This document shows, piece by piece, positions 17,702 through 27,200 of a stretch of DNA of 64,000 nucleotides. The DNA is from Pseudomonas fluorescens. GTDB taxonomy: Bacteria > Pseudomonadota > Gammaproteobacteria > Pseudomonadales > Pseudomonadaceae. The notes beneath the pieces are model-generated. The model saw only the letters and a program-made list of their open reading frames with translations, searched no databases and was not told where the DNA came from. Within the stretch, counting starts at the first letter, position 1. Each line of letters opens with the position of its first letter. A program made the translations under genes and the position numbers. Where the stretch lies: positions 248,001 through 312,000 of the forward strand of contig NZ_VCNJ01000008.1 of assembly GCF_005938625.1 (NCBI RefSeq), read 5' to 3'.

Positions 17702-20700
17702 CCGAAGACCAGCTTGAAAAAGATGCCCTCGGATGGCTAAGTGAGTTGGGATACTCACATGTTTACGGGCCGACTATTGCCTATGATGGCGACAGCCCTG
17801 AGCGCGACAACTACCGTCAGGTCATCCTGGTCGAGCGACTACGCAGTGCTATCGCCAGATTAAACCCCAAAGTGCCTCTGACAGCGCGTGAAGACGCATT
17901 AAAGCAGGTGCTGGAGTTGGGCGTCCCTGTGCAAATGTCGGCCAATCGAGTGTTTCATCGGCTGCTTGTCAGCGGCGTACCTGTGCAATATCAGAAAGAA
18001 GGCGAAACGCGAGGTGACTTCGTTCGCTTGATCGATTGGGCTGAGGTAAAGGCCAACGACTGGGTCGCGATCAATCAATTCAGCATCCAGGGTCCTAAGC
18101 ATACCCGACGGCCGGACATTATTTTGTTCGTTAACGGGTTGCCGCTTGTGTTGCTGGAGTTGAAAAACCCCGCCGACATGAATGCCAATCTGTGGCAAGC
18201 GTTCAAGCAACTTCAGACCTATAAGGAGCAGATCCCTGACCTGTTCCAGTATAACGAAATTCTGGTGATTACCGACGGCAGTGAAGCTCGCATGGGATCG
18301 CTGTCTGCGGATACTGAACGGTTTATGAACTGGCGAACCATTGACGGTCTGGGCCTAGACCCGTTGGGGCAGTTCAACGAGCTGGAGACTATGATTCGTG
18401 GTTTATTGGCTCCTGAGATGCTGCTCGACTACCTGCGTTATTTCGTATTGTTCGAGGACGATGGTCATCTGATAAAAAAGATCGCCGGATATCACCAGTT
18501 TCATGCTGTGCGGGCGGCAATCCAACAGGTCGTCAGCGCATCGCGTCCTGGCGGGACCCACAAAGGTGGCGTCGTATGGCATACGCAGGGGTCTGGCAAA
18601 AGCATCACCATGACTTGTTTCGCCGCTCGGGTGATGCAGGAAGCGGCGATGGAAAACCCCACCATTTTGGTGATCACTGACCGCAATGATCTTGACGGTC
18701 AGCTATTCGGAGTATTTTCACTTTCTCAAGATCTACTCCGCGAGCAGCCGGTTCAAGTAGAGTCCCGCGGTGACTTGCGTACCAAACTGGCTAATCGACC
18801 AAGTGGCGGTATCGTGTTTGCCACTATCCAGAAATTCATGCCAGGGGTTGATGAAGACAGCTTTCCGGTATTGTCCCTGCGCCACAATATCGTAGTCATC
18901 GCCGACGAAGCCCACCGCACTCAATATGGATTCAACGCCGAACTAAAAGCGCCCAATGGACTTCAGGTAGCCGAAAGTAGGACTCGCTACCAAGTGGGCT
19001 ACGCCCAGCACTTGCGTGATGCGCTGCCGAACGCCACGTTTGTTGCGTTTACCGGCACTCCTGTATCTAGCGAAGATCGTGATACTCGCTCGGTGTTTGG
19101 TGAGTATATCCACGTGTACGATATGCAGCAGGCCAAGGAAGATGGCTCCACCGTCGCTATCTATTTTGAGTCACGCTTGGCGAAGTTGTCGCTGAAGGCC
19201 AGCGAACTTCCGAACATTGACGATCAAGTCGATGAGTTATCCGAAGATGAAGAAGAGGATCAGCAATCACGCTTGAAGAGCCGCTGGACAGCATTGGAAA
19301 AAGTAGTCGGTTCTGAACCCCGTATTAGAAGTGTGGCAAAAGACTTGGTTGCTCACTTTGAAGAGCGTAATCAGGCGCAGGACGGTAAGGCCATGATCGT
19401 GGCAATGAGCCGAGAGATTTGTGTTCACTTATATAACGAAATCGTGGCGTTACGCCCGGACTGGCATAACGAAGATCCGGAGAAGGGCACGATCAAAGTC
19501 GTGATGACCGGCAGTGCCTCAGACAAGGTATTGCTACGCCCGCATATTTATCCTGGCCAGATGAAAAAGCGGCTGGAGAAGCGCTTTAAGAACCCCAACG
19601 ACCCTCTCCAGTTGGTGATCGTTCGTGACATGTGGCTGACCGGCTTCGACGCGCCCTGCGTGCACACACTTTACGTAGACAAACCCATGAAAGGTCATAA
19701 CCTGATGCAGGCTATCGCTCGCGTCAATCGGGTTTTCAAGGACAAACAGGGTGGTTTGGTTGTCGATTACATTGGCATCGCCAACGAGCTAAAGGCCGCA
19801 CTCAAGGAATACACTGCAAGCAAAGGCAAAGGCCGTCCTACGGTTGATGCATATGAGGTCTACTCAATATTGGAAGAAAAGCTCGACCTGCTCCGTAGCT
19901 TCCTTCACGGGTTTGATTACAGCAGCTTTCTAATTGGAGGCCACAAGCTTTTGGCGGGCGCCGCGAACCATGTGCTGAGTCTCAAAGACGGGAAGAAGCG
20001 ATTTGCTGATGCAGCACTAGCGATGAGCAAGGCATTCTCTTTGTGCTGCACCCTCGACAACGCCAAAGCTGTACGCGAGGAAGTTGCTTTCCTTCAGGCG
20101 ATCAAAGTGATTTTGATCAAGCGTGACGTAAGTCTGAAGAAAAAGACCGATGAAGAGCGTGAGCTGGCGATCCGTCAGATCATCGGTAACGCGGTAGTTT
20201 CCGGCGAAGTGGTGGATGTGTTCCAAGCGGTGGGGTTGGATAAACCAAATATAGGTTTGTTGGATGACAACTTTCTCGCCGAAGTCCGGAACCTGCCAGA
20301 AAGAAACTTGGCGGTCGAGTTGCTTGAGCGCTTACTTGAGGGCGAGATCAAGAGCCGCTTCAGCACCAACCTGACGCAGGAGAAAAAATTCTCTGAATTG
20401 CTCGATAGCGTTATCAAGCGCTACCAGAATCGCTCCATCGAAACCGCGCAGGTCATCGAAGAGCTCATTGAAATGGCCAAAAAATTCGCATCGGCCAGCA
20501 AACGCGGAAATGAGCTCGGCCTGAATAATGACGAATTGGCGTTCTATGATGCCTTGGCGAATAACGAGTCTTCGGTGCGCGAGTTAGGCGACGAAATTCT
20601 GGCCAAAATCGCCCATGAGTTGACCGATAGCCTTCGAAAAAGCGTCACGGTGGACTGGAGTAACCGAGAAAGCGTTCGGGCTAGACTTCGACTGCTGGTT

Positions 20701-20802
20701 AAACGAATCTTGCGTAAATATAAATATCCTCCGGATCAGCAAGAGGAAGCGACCAAGTTGATTCTGGCGCAGGCAGAAGCGCTTTGTGAGACGTGGATGT
20801 AA
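17698..20802 (+). CDS. hsdR: Type I restriction endonuclease subunit HsdR
   Basis: 1034-aa motor-nuclease subunit that translocates and cuts unmethylated DNA. The N-terminal PD-(D/E)xK nuclease has Asp140 (RRPDIILF) and ELK at 154-156. The superfamily 2 helicase has Walker A TQGSGKS (296-302), ADEAH (402-406), and FTGTP. The later motif VI region contains QAIARVNR. The C-terminal ~300 residues are the helical HsdM-interaction part. ATG 17698 follows GGAAG. All key residues are present, so the system appears intact. Confidence 0.95.
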   Translation: MTEDQLEKDALGWLSELGYSHVYGPTIAYDGDSPERDNYRQVILVERLRSAIARLNPKVPLTAREDALKQVLELGVPVQMSANRVFHRLLVSGVPVQYQKEGETRGDFVRLIDWAEVKANDWVAINQFSIQGPKHTRRPDIILFVNGLPLVLLELKNPADMNANLWQAFKQLQTYKEQIPDLFQYNEILVITDGSEARMGSLSADTERFMNWRTIDGLGLDPLGQFNELETMIRGLLAPEMLLDYLRYFVLFEDDGHLIKKIAGYHQFHAVRAAIQQVVSASRPGGTHKGGVVWHTQGSGKSITMTCFAARVMQEAAMENPTILVITDRNDLDGQLFGVFSLSQDLLREQPVQVESRGDLRTKLANRPSGGIVFATIQKFMPGVDEDSFPVLSLRHNIVVIADEAHRTQYGFNAELKAPNGLQVAESRTRYQVGYAQHLRDALPNATFVAFTGTPVSSEDRDTRSVFGEYIHVYDMQQAKEDGSTVAIYFESRLAKLSLKASELPNIDDQVDELSEDEEEDQQSRLKSRWTALEKVVGSEPRIRSVAKDLVAHFEERNQAQDGKAMIVAMSREICVHLYNEIVALRPDWHNEDPEKGTIKVVMTGSASDKVLLRPHIYPGQMKKRLEKRFKNPNDPLQLVIVRDMWLTGFDAPCVHTLYVDKPMKGHNLMQAIARVNRVFKDKQGGLVVDYIGIANELKAALKEYTASKGKGRPTVDAYEVYSILEEKLDLLRSFLHGFDYSSFLIGGHKLLAGAANHVLSLKDGKKRFADAALAMSKAFSLCCTLDNAKAVREEVAFLQAIKVILIKRDVSLKKKTDEERELAIRQIIGNAVVSGEVVDVFQAVGLDKPNIGLLDDNFLAEVRNLPERNLAVELLERLLEGEIKSRFSTNLTQEKKFSELLDSVIKRYQNRSIETAQVIEELIEMAKKFASASKRGNELGLNNDELAFYDALANNESSVRELGDEILAKIAHELTDSLRKSVTVDWSNRESVRARLRLLVKRILRKYKYPPDQQEEATKLILAQAEALCETWM

Positions 20803-21455
20803 CGGGGGTGAAAGGGTGTTAATACGAAGAGGCTAATTAGTAGGCGCGACCTGTAGCTTTGACCAAAGTAGGTGGCGACATGCAGGAGATGATCCAGTGT
20901 TCGCACAAAAACGGGGCCGAGATCAGCCAGCGTAGCTTGCGCCGAAGCATTGGAATTGGTCGGGCAACTTGAACCTGCGTCAGGATGTTTGCAACGTGCT
21001 CGAAGCCAGTAACCCTCGGGTGTACATGTTAGGCAGCACCAATTCAATTGGGTATTAATAGGTCGAGCCATTCCGTAGACGGGCTGTCAGGTGATGATAC
21101 GGCCGAGTAAAGTTTAATAAATGAACAAAGTCTCTAACTCTTGCGGGGTTCCAAGATCACCAAGCTCTTTTTGGCGATTGCTGAAAATACTTCAGTGGTT
21201 CTGGAACCGAACCACATCTCGCTCTATTTTCTCCTCAATAGCCTGACGCACGAAATCAAGAACGGTTGCTGACTTACCCGAGTGAAGACTGGAATTGCGA
21301 ACGCGAGTCTTACCCGGTGTCCCAAGGCGATGTGGTCGATTACATCGGACGAAATACTCAGTCGGGCCAACGACTGGAGTAATAAGCGGATTCAGCGCTA
21401 CTTGGAGCGCCTTTATTAGGAGGATTGGGAGTAAGAGCCATCCATAGCGCTTCAC
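20803..21455. other. 650-bp gene-free spacer between convergent island halves
   Basis: No convincing gene. Two relic-like stretches can be read. On the minus strand (about 21225-21290) is a short peptide with SATVLDFVRQAIEEKIERD, resembling a ribbon-helix-helix antitoxin helix. On the plus strand (21330-21420) is SDEILSRANDWSNKRIQRYLERLY. Both lack starts or full domains. The region separates the plus-strand defence genes from the minus-strand replication module. Confidence 0.45.
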
Positions 21456-21668
21456 TCAGTCCAGAATCTCTCGACGAATCTTGTCCAGCTCTCGAAGCTC
21501 TTCGGCCAGCTCTCGTAGCAGCGGCCTCATCCCGCCCGTCCAGGCATTGCGCGATGCAGCAGCCTTACCCTCGGCGCTGCTTGGTCCGCTGCTTCGCTCC
21601 CATGGTCGCCATTGCCGGATCAGCTCCGCCTGCCGTGCCCGTCGCTCGGGTGTCCAGCCGTTCGCCAT
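21456..21668 (-). CDS. Small conserved island protein
   Basis: 70 aa, starting at ATG 21668 after GGAGG at ideal spacing. The sequence begins MANGWTPERRARQAELIRQW, continues with a P-W-E-x-SSGP-x-x-x-EGKA-type block, and ends with a charged helix (LRELAEELRELDKIRREI). I recall similar small proteins from proteobacterial islands and prophages but know no function. It overlaps the end of the next upstream gene by 104 bases in another frame, and the strong ribosome site supports it being real. Confidence 0.65.
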   Translation of the reverse strand: MANGWTPERRARQAELIRQWRPWERSSGPSSAEGKAAASRNAWTGGMRPLLRELAEELRELDKIRREILD

Positions 21669-22170
21669 GCTCAACCTCCAATAGTTCGTTCTGCGCTTTT
21701 TTGGTTTTCCGCGTGCGCGCGGGCTTCTCTTGAACACCATTGTTGACCTGGACCTGATTGCCGATATTCGCCTGCTTCACGAAAGCGATCTGCTTGGGAG
21801 CTTTGAGTTCGCCCAGGGTCTGCAAGGTAGCCCTGGCCTGGTTCTGGGCCTTGAGCGCCAGACGCATGTAGGACTCCAAGCCGCCCATGTGTTTGGCCGA
21901 CAGCGCCCGACTTGCGAGATGCGTGAACAGAGCGTCCAAAGTGTGTGCCTGCGCCACCAGCATTTCTTCTGCTCGGGTCATGTCACCGCGGGTAATAGCA
22001 GCCGACTGCCGAAAAAGTTCGGAGACAACCTCGATAACCGGCGTCTTGCCGAGCAGGTTACTGCTGACAAGCAATGCGGCGCTCAGGAACTCCGGAGTCA
22101 GGTAATTGCGGGCGTTGATCTGGTCCTCATTTTCCTCAATGGCTAACTTCACTGTCGAGGCGTCGCTCAT
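21565..22170 (-). CDS. Hypothetical island protein in replication module
   Basis: 201 aa, not recognised by function. ATG 22170 overlaps the stop of the preceding frameshifted TubC_N-like gene (ATGA). Predicted mostly helical up to about residue 130, with an FLSAALLVSSNLLGKTPVIEVVSELF core. The last 60 residues are basic and low-complexity (KPARTRKTKKAQ). Proteins of this type recur next to DUF3631/primase genes in Pseudomonas islands. A DNA- or complex-binding role is only a guess. Confidence 0.65.
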   Translation of the reverse strand: MSDASTVKLAIEENEDQINARNYLTPEFLSAALLVSSNLLGKTPVIEVVSELFRQSAAITRGDMTRAEEMLVAQAHTLDALFTHLASRALSAKHMGGLESYMRLALKAQNQARATLQTLGELKAPKQIAFVKQANIGNQVQVNNGVQEKPARTRKTKKAQNELLEVEHGERLDTRATGTAGGADPAMATMGAKQRTKQRRG

Positions 22171-22536
22171 TCGCTCATCTCCATCGGAGTGTTGTTATAA
22201 CGCTGGCGCAGCGCTTCCCCTATTGCACAGTAACGAACAGTCGGTGCGTGACAGGCATCGCAGCGCATCAGATGGCCGATGTACAAGTCGCGGGACTGGT
22301 GCCATTCAGGTGAGGCCGTTGCAGCAGTGCGGATGAGATGTTGCGGCTCGTGCTGCTGCGCTACTGGCGCGATCTGCGGATCGTTGGCAACTCAATTCGG
22401 CCAGCAGGTCAGCGCGGTGATCGCTCAGGTACTGGCGGTGCTCGTCGGTGATACGCGATGCTGGGGTCACGCGCAGTCGCTTGCCCTCCAGCTCGACGAC
22501 CAGGCCAGCCTGGCGCAAATAGTCCAGGGCGGCCAT
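22167..22536 (-). pseudogene. TubC_N-like small gene split by a frameshift
   Basis: Starts at ATG 22536, two bases after the DUF3631 stop. Frame one gives a TubC_N-type docking fold (MAALDYLRQAGLVVELEGKR, then DEHRQYLSDHRADLLAEL) and would run to a stop at 22306. Coding potential moves to another frame near 22390: a stretch with WHQSRDLYIGHLMRCDACHA and RYCAIGEALRQRYNNTPM, a CxxC...C zinc-ribbon-like tail. That frame ends at 22167, overlapping the next ATG. The span of 370 bases is one more than a 122-aa gene needs. It is therefore a one-base insertion, a sequencing error or a programmed shift. Confidence 0.7.
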
Positions 22537-22538
22537 GA

Positions 22539-24065
22539 CTAGAAGTACTCCGCTGTGTTGTCTTCGTGCTGTACCGCCTTTTGATCCGCTACAACGCTAC
22601 AAGCCTCGGAACTACTGGCTTTCAGCGTGTTTTGCTTCGCTACAGACGTGACCTGTGTAGCGTTCGAAAAGTCGCTCAAAGCCTTATGGTTGTTGGGCTG
22701 TAGCGTTGTAGCGGTAGCCGCGGGGGTAGTGCCGGGAAGGTAGCGCGTCCATACGTCTTCGAAGTCGCTACGCTCGAAGCCTTTTTTTACAGCTACCCCA
22801 ATACGCACGTCTTTCGACTTAACGCCAAAACCCTCAACGCGACCGGTGAGCTGACGGCGAGTCATAGGGCGGCCACGATTCCAGGTTGCCCAAGGCGCTT
22901 CCTCATCAGCCAACAAAAAAGCGAGAAGGTCTTCTCCGAACATCTTGAGCGCATGCTTTTCCGTGAAAGCGGTGCGAATGTCGTTCAACAGTTCGGCATC
23001 TGCGCTCGGAGCTTCCTCCTCCAGACCGTGAAGCGTGATCGCAGACTGTCGAGCAAGGCGCAACCAGTCACCACCAGCGACTTCCGCAATCTTCAGAAGC
23101 GGTTCCCAGCAATCATTGGCCCGGTCGTTCAAGCCTTCGATCTCTGCCGGCCTGGCGATACGTACTGCATCCCGGTTGTCGATGGCGAAACGGGCCAACT
23201 TACCCGCCAAGGTTGCGAAGTGATGCGCATCGGCGTGGCGAATCTTCACCGTGCGCTCCCCCGGCAGTTTGCGACGCAGGCGAAGCGGAATACTGCGATC
23301 AGCGAGAGTGTCGGCAATTTTACCGATGCCACACAGCGCCTTCGCACCCCAAACGTTAAAGCGGGTTGGCATGTGATCGTCGCCCACACACCGAATTACG
23401 TAAGCCGTGTCACGGGTGAAGCCGGCATTCAGGATACCTCGCGCTTCTTCATGTGCGGCAAGGAAGGCATCCACCTCGTCAAGCATCAAGGACGGCGTCC
23501 ACAGCTCCAAGGCACGGAACAGCGCAGCCGGGGCGATGTTGGAAACTGCCAACGGACGATAGACCAGCCGTGCCAACACACCCAGCATCACCGTCTTCCC
23601 GCAACGCTTTTCCGGGGCGGTGATGTTAGCGATGGGCGCCACGTCCACCACGTCGATAAACCAAGTGAAGGCAACCCACAGCGCAGCGGCATGGATTGTC
23701 GTCGGATCGGCAATGACGTGGTCACGGATGGCAATCGCCACTTCGTGCAAGAGTGCGGCGCCGTCCACCGAGTCGGGCCAAAACATCACCTCGGGGAAGA
23801 GCTCGGCGTTGCCGGTTTCTTTGGGACTGCTGGTGCTAGTCAACTTATCCAGGTCGGCCATGCTCACGACACCACAATCCTTGATGGCCTGCCGGTAACG
23901 CGCCCAACGCGCCGGATCGGTATCGCGTACTTGACGAAGAGGCGCCAGCACCTCAGCTTCAAACACGGCACCGGGATCGTGCTTAAGCTTCGAGATGGCG
24001 TTTGCGATAGGGTCGGGCGCAGGCAATGCCTCGGGCACCAGCGGGCTTACGTTGGATGCGCTCAT
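22539..24065 (-). CDS. DUF3631 domain ATPase of the satellite replication module
   Basis: 508 aa. ATG 24065 overlaps the primase stop (ATGA), which is preferred over the ORF's earlier start at 24083. A P-loop-like APEKRCGKT lies at residues 150-158, followed by a Walker-B-like SLMLDEVDAFL, as in DUF3631 proteins that accompany phage-type primases. About residues 90-420 form the ATPase/DUF3631 body. The final ~90 residues are variable and polar. It probably works with the Toprim protein in initiating replication of the excised element; direct evidence is lacking. Confidence 0.85.
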   Translation of the reverse strand: MSASNVSPLVPEALPAPDPIANAISKLKHDPGAVFEAEVLAPLRQVRDTDPARWARYRQAIKDCGVVSMADLDKLTSTSSPKETGNAELFPEVMFWPDSVDGAALLHEVAIAIRDHVIADPTTIHAAALWVAFTWFIDVVDVAPIANITAPEKRCGKTVMLGVLARLVYRPLAVSNIAPAALFRALELWTPSLMLDEVDAFLAAHEEARGILNAGFTRDTAYVIRCVGDDHMPTRFNVWGAKALCGIGKIADTLADRSIPLRLRRKLPGERTVKIRHADAHHFATLAGKLARFAIDNRDAVRIARPAEIEGLNDRANDCWEPLLKIAEVAGGDWLRLARQSAITLHGLEEEAPSADAELLNDIRTAFTEKHALKMFGEDLLAFLLADEEAPWATWNRGRPMTRRQLTGRVEGFGVKSKDVRIGVAVKKGFERSDFEDVWTRYLPGTTPAATATTLQPNNHKALSDFSNATQVTSVAKQNTLKASSSEACSVVADQKAVQHEDNTAEYF

Positions 24066-24940
24066 GCGTTGGCCTTCCGCCATTGGTGCAGATCGTTGAA
24101 GTCGGAAAGCTCCAGTGGCTCGTCACCAGACCAGGGCGGGAAGATCAGCCCACAGCCCAGCGTTGCAGCGGCCATGGTGGCGGCAGTCCTGCCTGGGTTG
24201 CCTTCGGTCTGGCGGTCGTCGTCGCCGGCGACGATAAGCACGGCGTCTGAGTGTTGGCGCTGCAGTCGCTGGCCAACGCCCAAGAGGTTGCCAGCATTCA
24301 TTGCACACGCCACGGCGGCCCCAGTTTCGGCATGAATGGTGGCGCCAGTAGCCCAGCCTTCGCAGTAGTACAGCGGCTGGCCAGCGGTGATGATGCCCAA
24401 AGGCGAATAGCAGCCTTTGAACATGCCGCCACGCAGGAAACTTTTACCTCCGTTCGGATAAATACGTTGGAGGCTAACCAACTGGCGATTCAGGCACAGC
24501 GGAACCAACAACACGTCGCCACGCTGGCGCAGGATGTATGGCTTAGTACCCTTGCGGGTCAGATAGGGATGATCGGGATCAGCCGGTGCGCCAGCATTCC
24601 ACAAGCGCATAGCTTCGACGGTGGCCGCCCGTTGGCGCTTACGCAGCTCCCCCTCTCGCAGCTGCCGGGCCTGCTTGAAGCGCTGGGCGATCATCTGTGC
24701 CTCAAGATGATTGAAGGGCTTACGGCTGCGCCATTTGTATACACCCCCGGCCTTCCAGCTACCGAAACAGCCCGCAGCGATGCGATCGACAAACAGCACA
24801 TACCAGCCGTTCGTACTGCCAGGCTTATCACCGGGGACATGGAAGCGATGGATACTGCCATCTGGTACCGGAAGGCAATCAAGCGGGCCATAAAAAGCTT
24901 GCATGGCATCAAGAAACAATAGGGAGTGGCCGTTTTTCAT
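24062..24940 (-). CDS. Toprim-domain primase-like protein
   Basis: 292 aa. ATG 24940 overlaps the AlpA stop (TAATG) and has GGAG upstream; an in-frame start nine bases earlier is less likely. The N-terminal region (GDKPGSTNGWYVLFVD, then GCFGSWK) is typical of satellite/phage primase-helicase N-termini. The Toprim fold follows, with the catalytic Glu in YYCEGWATG and the acidic AGDDDRQTEGNPG motif near residues 225-240. It would synthesise primers for the island. It belongs to the same tight operon as AlpA and DUF3631. Confidence 0.85.
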   Translation of the reverse strand: MKNGHSLLFLDAMQAFYGPLDCLPVPDGSIHRFHVPGDKPGSTNGWYVLFVDRIAAGCFGSWKAGGVYKWRSRKPFNHLEAQMIAQRFKQARQLREGELRKRQRAATVEAMRLWNAGAPADPDHPYLTRKGTKPYILRQRGDVLLVPLCLNRQLVSLQRIYPNGGKSFLRGGMFKGCYSPLGIITAGQPLYYCEGWATGATIHAETGAAVACAMNAGNLLGVGQRLQRQHSDAVLIVAGDDDRQTEGNPGRTAATMAAATLGCGLIFPPWSGDEPLELSDFNDLHQWRKANA

Positions 24941-25116
24941 TATTGGCACTCCAACTGCTGGGAAATCCAGGCTTCGATCTCCAGCGAGTCCCAGCCAACA
25001 ACATGTGCGCCAGCAATGCGGCGGGCCTTCGGAAAGCGGCCCTCCTTCATCAAATTATAGATTTTGGAACGCCCCAAACCCGTTGCAAATTTCACAGTAG
25101 GGAGTCGCCAGATCAT
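24940..25116 (-). CDS. AlpA-family excision regulator, short form
   Basis: 58-aa MerR-like winged-helix regulator of the AlpA family. The recognition part is TGLGRSKIYNLMKEGRFPKARRI, and it ends WDSLEIEAWISQQL. In P4-like elements such proteins switch on excision or integrase expression. ATG 25116 has no good ribosome site. A strong AGAGGA plus ATG at 25172 opens a different frame of 19 codons whose TGA overlaps this ATG. So either translation is coupled from that leader, or a one-base deletion has shortened the gene. Confidence 0.8.
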   Translation of the reverse strand: MIWRLPTVKFATGLGRSKIYNLMKEGRFPKARRIAGAHVVGWDSLEIEAWISQQLECQ

Positions 25117-25172
25117 GCGCTGTTGGCGCAGGGTGGCGGTCTGTTGGCGTATTGTTGGTTGGTTGCTGCCAT
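25116..25172 (-). other. Leader frame overlapping the AlpA start
   Basis: ATG 25172 after TAGAGGAAACGACG begins MAATNQQYANRPPPCANSA and stops with TGA overlapping the AlpA ATG. The AlpA frame reads open back into this stretch (QQTATLRQQR). The pattern suggests a broken N-terminus within the CCAACCAACAA repeat, or a genuine coupling leader. Confidence 0.45.
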
Positions 25173-25242
25173 CGTCGTTTCCTCTAAGGATTCACCCAGC
25201 TCGGGGTGGACGATGGCATTTCACATGGAGGTGACGCAGGCT

Positions 25243-25740
25243 CTAACCGGCCATAACGCGCTTTATGAGGGAAGTGCCGCCTAGCGGCCCCAATATCTCC
25301 AAGAGGGTGACGTCAGGGTAGTGCTCAATTTCAGACTTGTATTGCGCATGGGCTACCTTGATCGCCTTTTCTCCCTCACCATCAGGGAACATAAGGTTTG
25401 CTGCATCGCCTATTGCGTCCTGCCACAGAAGACCCTTTCGCATCAGCAACACAACACAAGCTGCCGCCGTCACATCACGCTCCGTCGTATCTTCACGGTC
25501 GTACCCACCTCTCCATAGCTTCAAACCAAATGCTTGGCACCCGGTTCTTTTATCCTCCACAATTCTCGCGAAGACCAAAGTCATGTACTCGTGAAGAAAA
25601 TCCCTGTCGTATGGATAGCCGCTACTCATGCACTCATGAAAGTACTCCTGGAGGTTTCGCGCCGCTTCTGGGTCATGGCCATTCTTGATGGAAGCTAATG
25701 CTGCGTTCAGGTCATCGCGCGTAACGTTTGCCCACTTCAT
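25243..25740 (-). CDS. Hypothetical island protein between AlpA and integrase
   Basis: 165 aa, not recognised. ATG 25740 follows CAGGAG at good spacing. No signal peptide or membrane segment. It is rich in acidic and aromatic residues (HECMSSGYPYDRDFLHEYMTLVFARIVEDKR), and a hydrophobic AACVVLLMRKGLLW helix lies near residue 95. It lies in the same direction as the integrase and the replication module, 65 bp after the integrase stop, and may belong to the same transcript. Confidence 0.65.
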   Translation of the reverse strand: MKWANVTRDDLNAALASIKNGHDPEAARNLQEYFHECMSSGYPYDRDFLHEYMTLVFARIVEDKRTGCQAFGLKLWRGGYDREDTTERDVTAAACVVLLMRKGLLWQDAIGDAANLMFPDGEGEKAIKVAHAQYKSEIEHYPDVTLLEILGPLGGTSLIKRVMAG

Positions 25741-25805
25741 CTCTCACTCCTGTCCTAACAGATATCTGCCTCTGGCATTGGCAATCATTCTCCCGCCAGC
25801 CGTAC

Positions 25806-27050
25806 TTAAGCTCGTTTGAAATCGCCTTGAATGACGTTTGCCGATGGCGGCGTGGTAATGAATTTCGCCCAATCAGCCATCAAGGCACGGCGTTTCTCTA
25901 TGAAGTCGGATCGGGAGTAGGCGGCCTCGGTCTGGTCACGCTCGTCGTGGGCCAAGGCCAGTTCGCAGATTTCACGAGGATACTGAGTGTATTCGCTTGC
26001 CCAGTCACGGAAGCTCGACCGGAAGCCGTGACGGGTCACGTCGTCATGCCCTAAGCCGTGCAACAGGTTGCGGATGGCGTTGGCATGCATAACGCCGGTC
26101 TTGCCCTGACCAGGGAAAAGGTACGAGCTGTCCTCGTCGGACCGCAGAGCCTCTAGCAGTTCGACTACCTCGGGAGCCAGGGGAATATTGAAGGCTTGGC
26201 GCATTTTCATCCGTTCAGCAGGCAGCGACCAAATACCGGCCTTCAAATCGAACTCCGACCATTTTGCAAAGCGGACCATGAGTGCGCGCGCGCCAGTGAG
26301 GATCAGCAGGCGGGCTGCTACAGAGGCGCGAGACTCGTCCATCGTCAGCTTGACCATAAGCGTCGGTACATCCTTCCACTTCATTGCTGAGAAGTGCTGG
26401 CGCTGGCGGGCTTTTTTCTTTTCTACTTTGCTCAGCAAGCTATCCAAATGCCCGCGCCAACGTGCCGGATTGTCACCATCGCGCAGCTTGTGCGCCTTGG
26501 CTGCATCTAGAACCTGCTCGATTTGTCCGCGCACCTCGTCGGCGGTACGGGTCTTGGTTGCCCAGATGGGGCGAAGCACTTTCAGGACCTGCTCGGTCTG
26601 AATCTCGGCGGCAGGCAACTTGCCGATGATGGGGAAGACATACAGCTCCAGCTTTCGTAGCCAGCCTTTACGCCATTTTTCCGACCATGCAGAACCATGA
26701 GCATTCCGGTATTCGGTCGCCAGCGACTCAAAGGTCACACGACGCGTTTGCGCTTGTCGCTCGGCTTCGCGCTTTGCTTCTCGCTCTTCATCGCGGGCCG
26801 ACAGAGGGTCAGAACCAGCAGCCAAAACCTTGCGTTGATCTGCAGCCAGTTCGCGGGCGTTAGCGAGAGTTATGGTTGGATAAGGGCCCAGGCCCATTTC
26901 CCGACCTTTACCTTCAAGCTTGTAGCGGAAAATCCAACTGGACACACCCGCTTTGCTTATCTGGAAATACAAACCATCGCCGTCGTTGGTTTTACCTGTG
27001 TCTCCGGATCGGACAATTGATTCGATTGCCTTGATTGTCAGCTTGCCCAT
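25806..27050 (-). CDS. P4-type tyrosine integrase
   Basis: 414-aa site-specific recombinase that integrates and excises the island. The N-terminal DUF4102-type domain (TNDGDGLYFQISKAGVSSWIFRY) binds arm sites, and a core-binding SAM-like domain covers about residues 105-200. The catalytic domain has Arg in LTGARALMVR, HGFR (His-x-x-Arg), the LAHDERD block, and the nucleophile Tyr in AAYSRSD. Length is normal. The 5' end faces the right repeat, 150 bp away, the usual position beside an attachment site. Confidence 0.93.
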   Translation of the reverse strand: MGKLTIKAIESIVRSGDTGKTNDGDGLYFQISKAGVSSWIFRYKLEGKGREMGLGPYPTITLANARELAADQRKVLAAGSDPLSARDEEREAKREAERQAQTRRVTFESLATEYRNAHGSAWSEKWRKGWLRKLELYVFPIIGKLPAAEIQTEQVLKVLRPIWATKTRTADEVRGQIEQVLDAAKAHKLRDGDNPARWRGHLDSLLSKVEKKKARQRQHFSAMKWKDVPTLMVKLTMDESRASVAARLLILTGARALMVRFAKWSEFDLKAGIWSLPAERMKMRQAFNIPLAPEVVELLEALRSDEDSSYLFPGQGKTGVMHANAIRNLLHGLGHDDVTRHGFRSSFRDWASEYTQYPREICELALAHDERDQTEAAYSRSDFIEKRRALMADWAKFITTPPSANVIQGDFKRA

Positions 27051-27066
27051 AGAGCCCTCCGGTTCC

Positions 27067-27087
27067 GACCCACACCTTGACCCACAC
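27067..27087 (+). promoter_or_regulatory. Right arm-type integrase sites (tandem GACCCACAC)
   Basis: GACCCACAC at 27067-27075 and 27079-27087, 12 bp start to start, matching the left pair. They lie between the integrase start and attR, where they could also regulate the integrase promoter. Confidence 0.6.
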
Positions 27088-27200
27088 CTAAATCGCGGAT
27101 TCTAGCAATTTGCTGTGGACATCTGAGGACTGATAGTAGGCGTAAAGCCCCGTAATATCTAGGCCTTGTGGATTTATGGAGAAAGCTGTGGATCTATAGA

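Noticed and set aside
21192..21455. 87-codon minus-strand frame in the gene-free spacer
   Set aside because: Only a short segment resembles an antitoxin helix; the N-terminal half is not protein-like, so it is listed as relic only.
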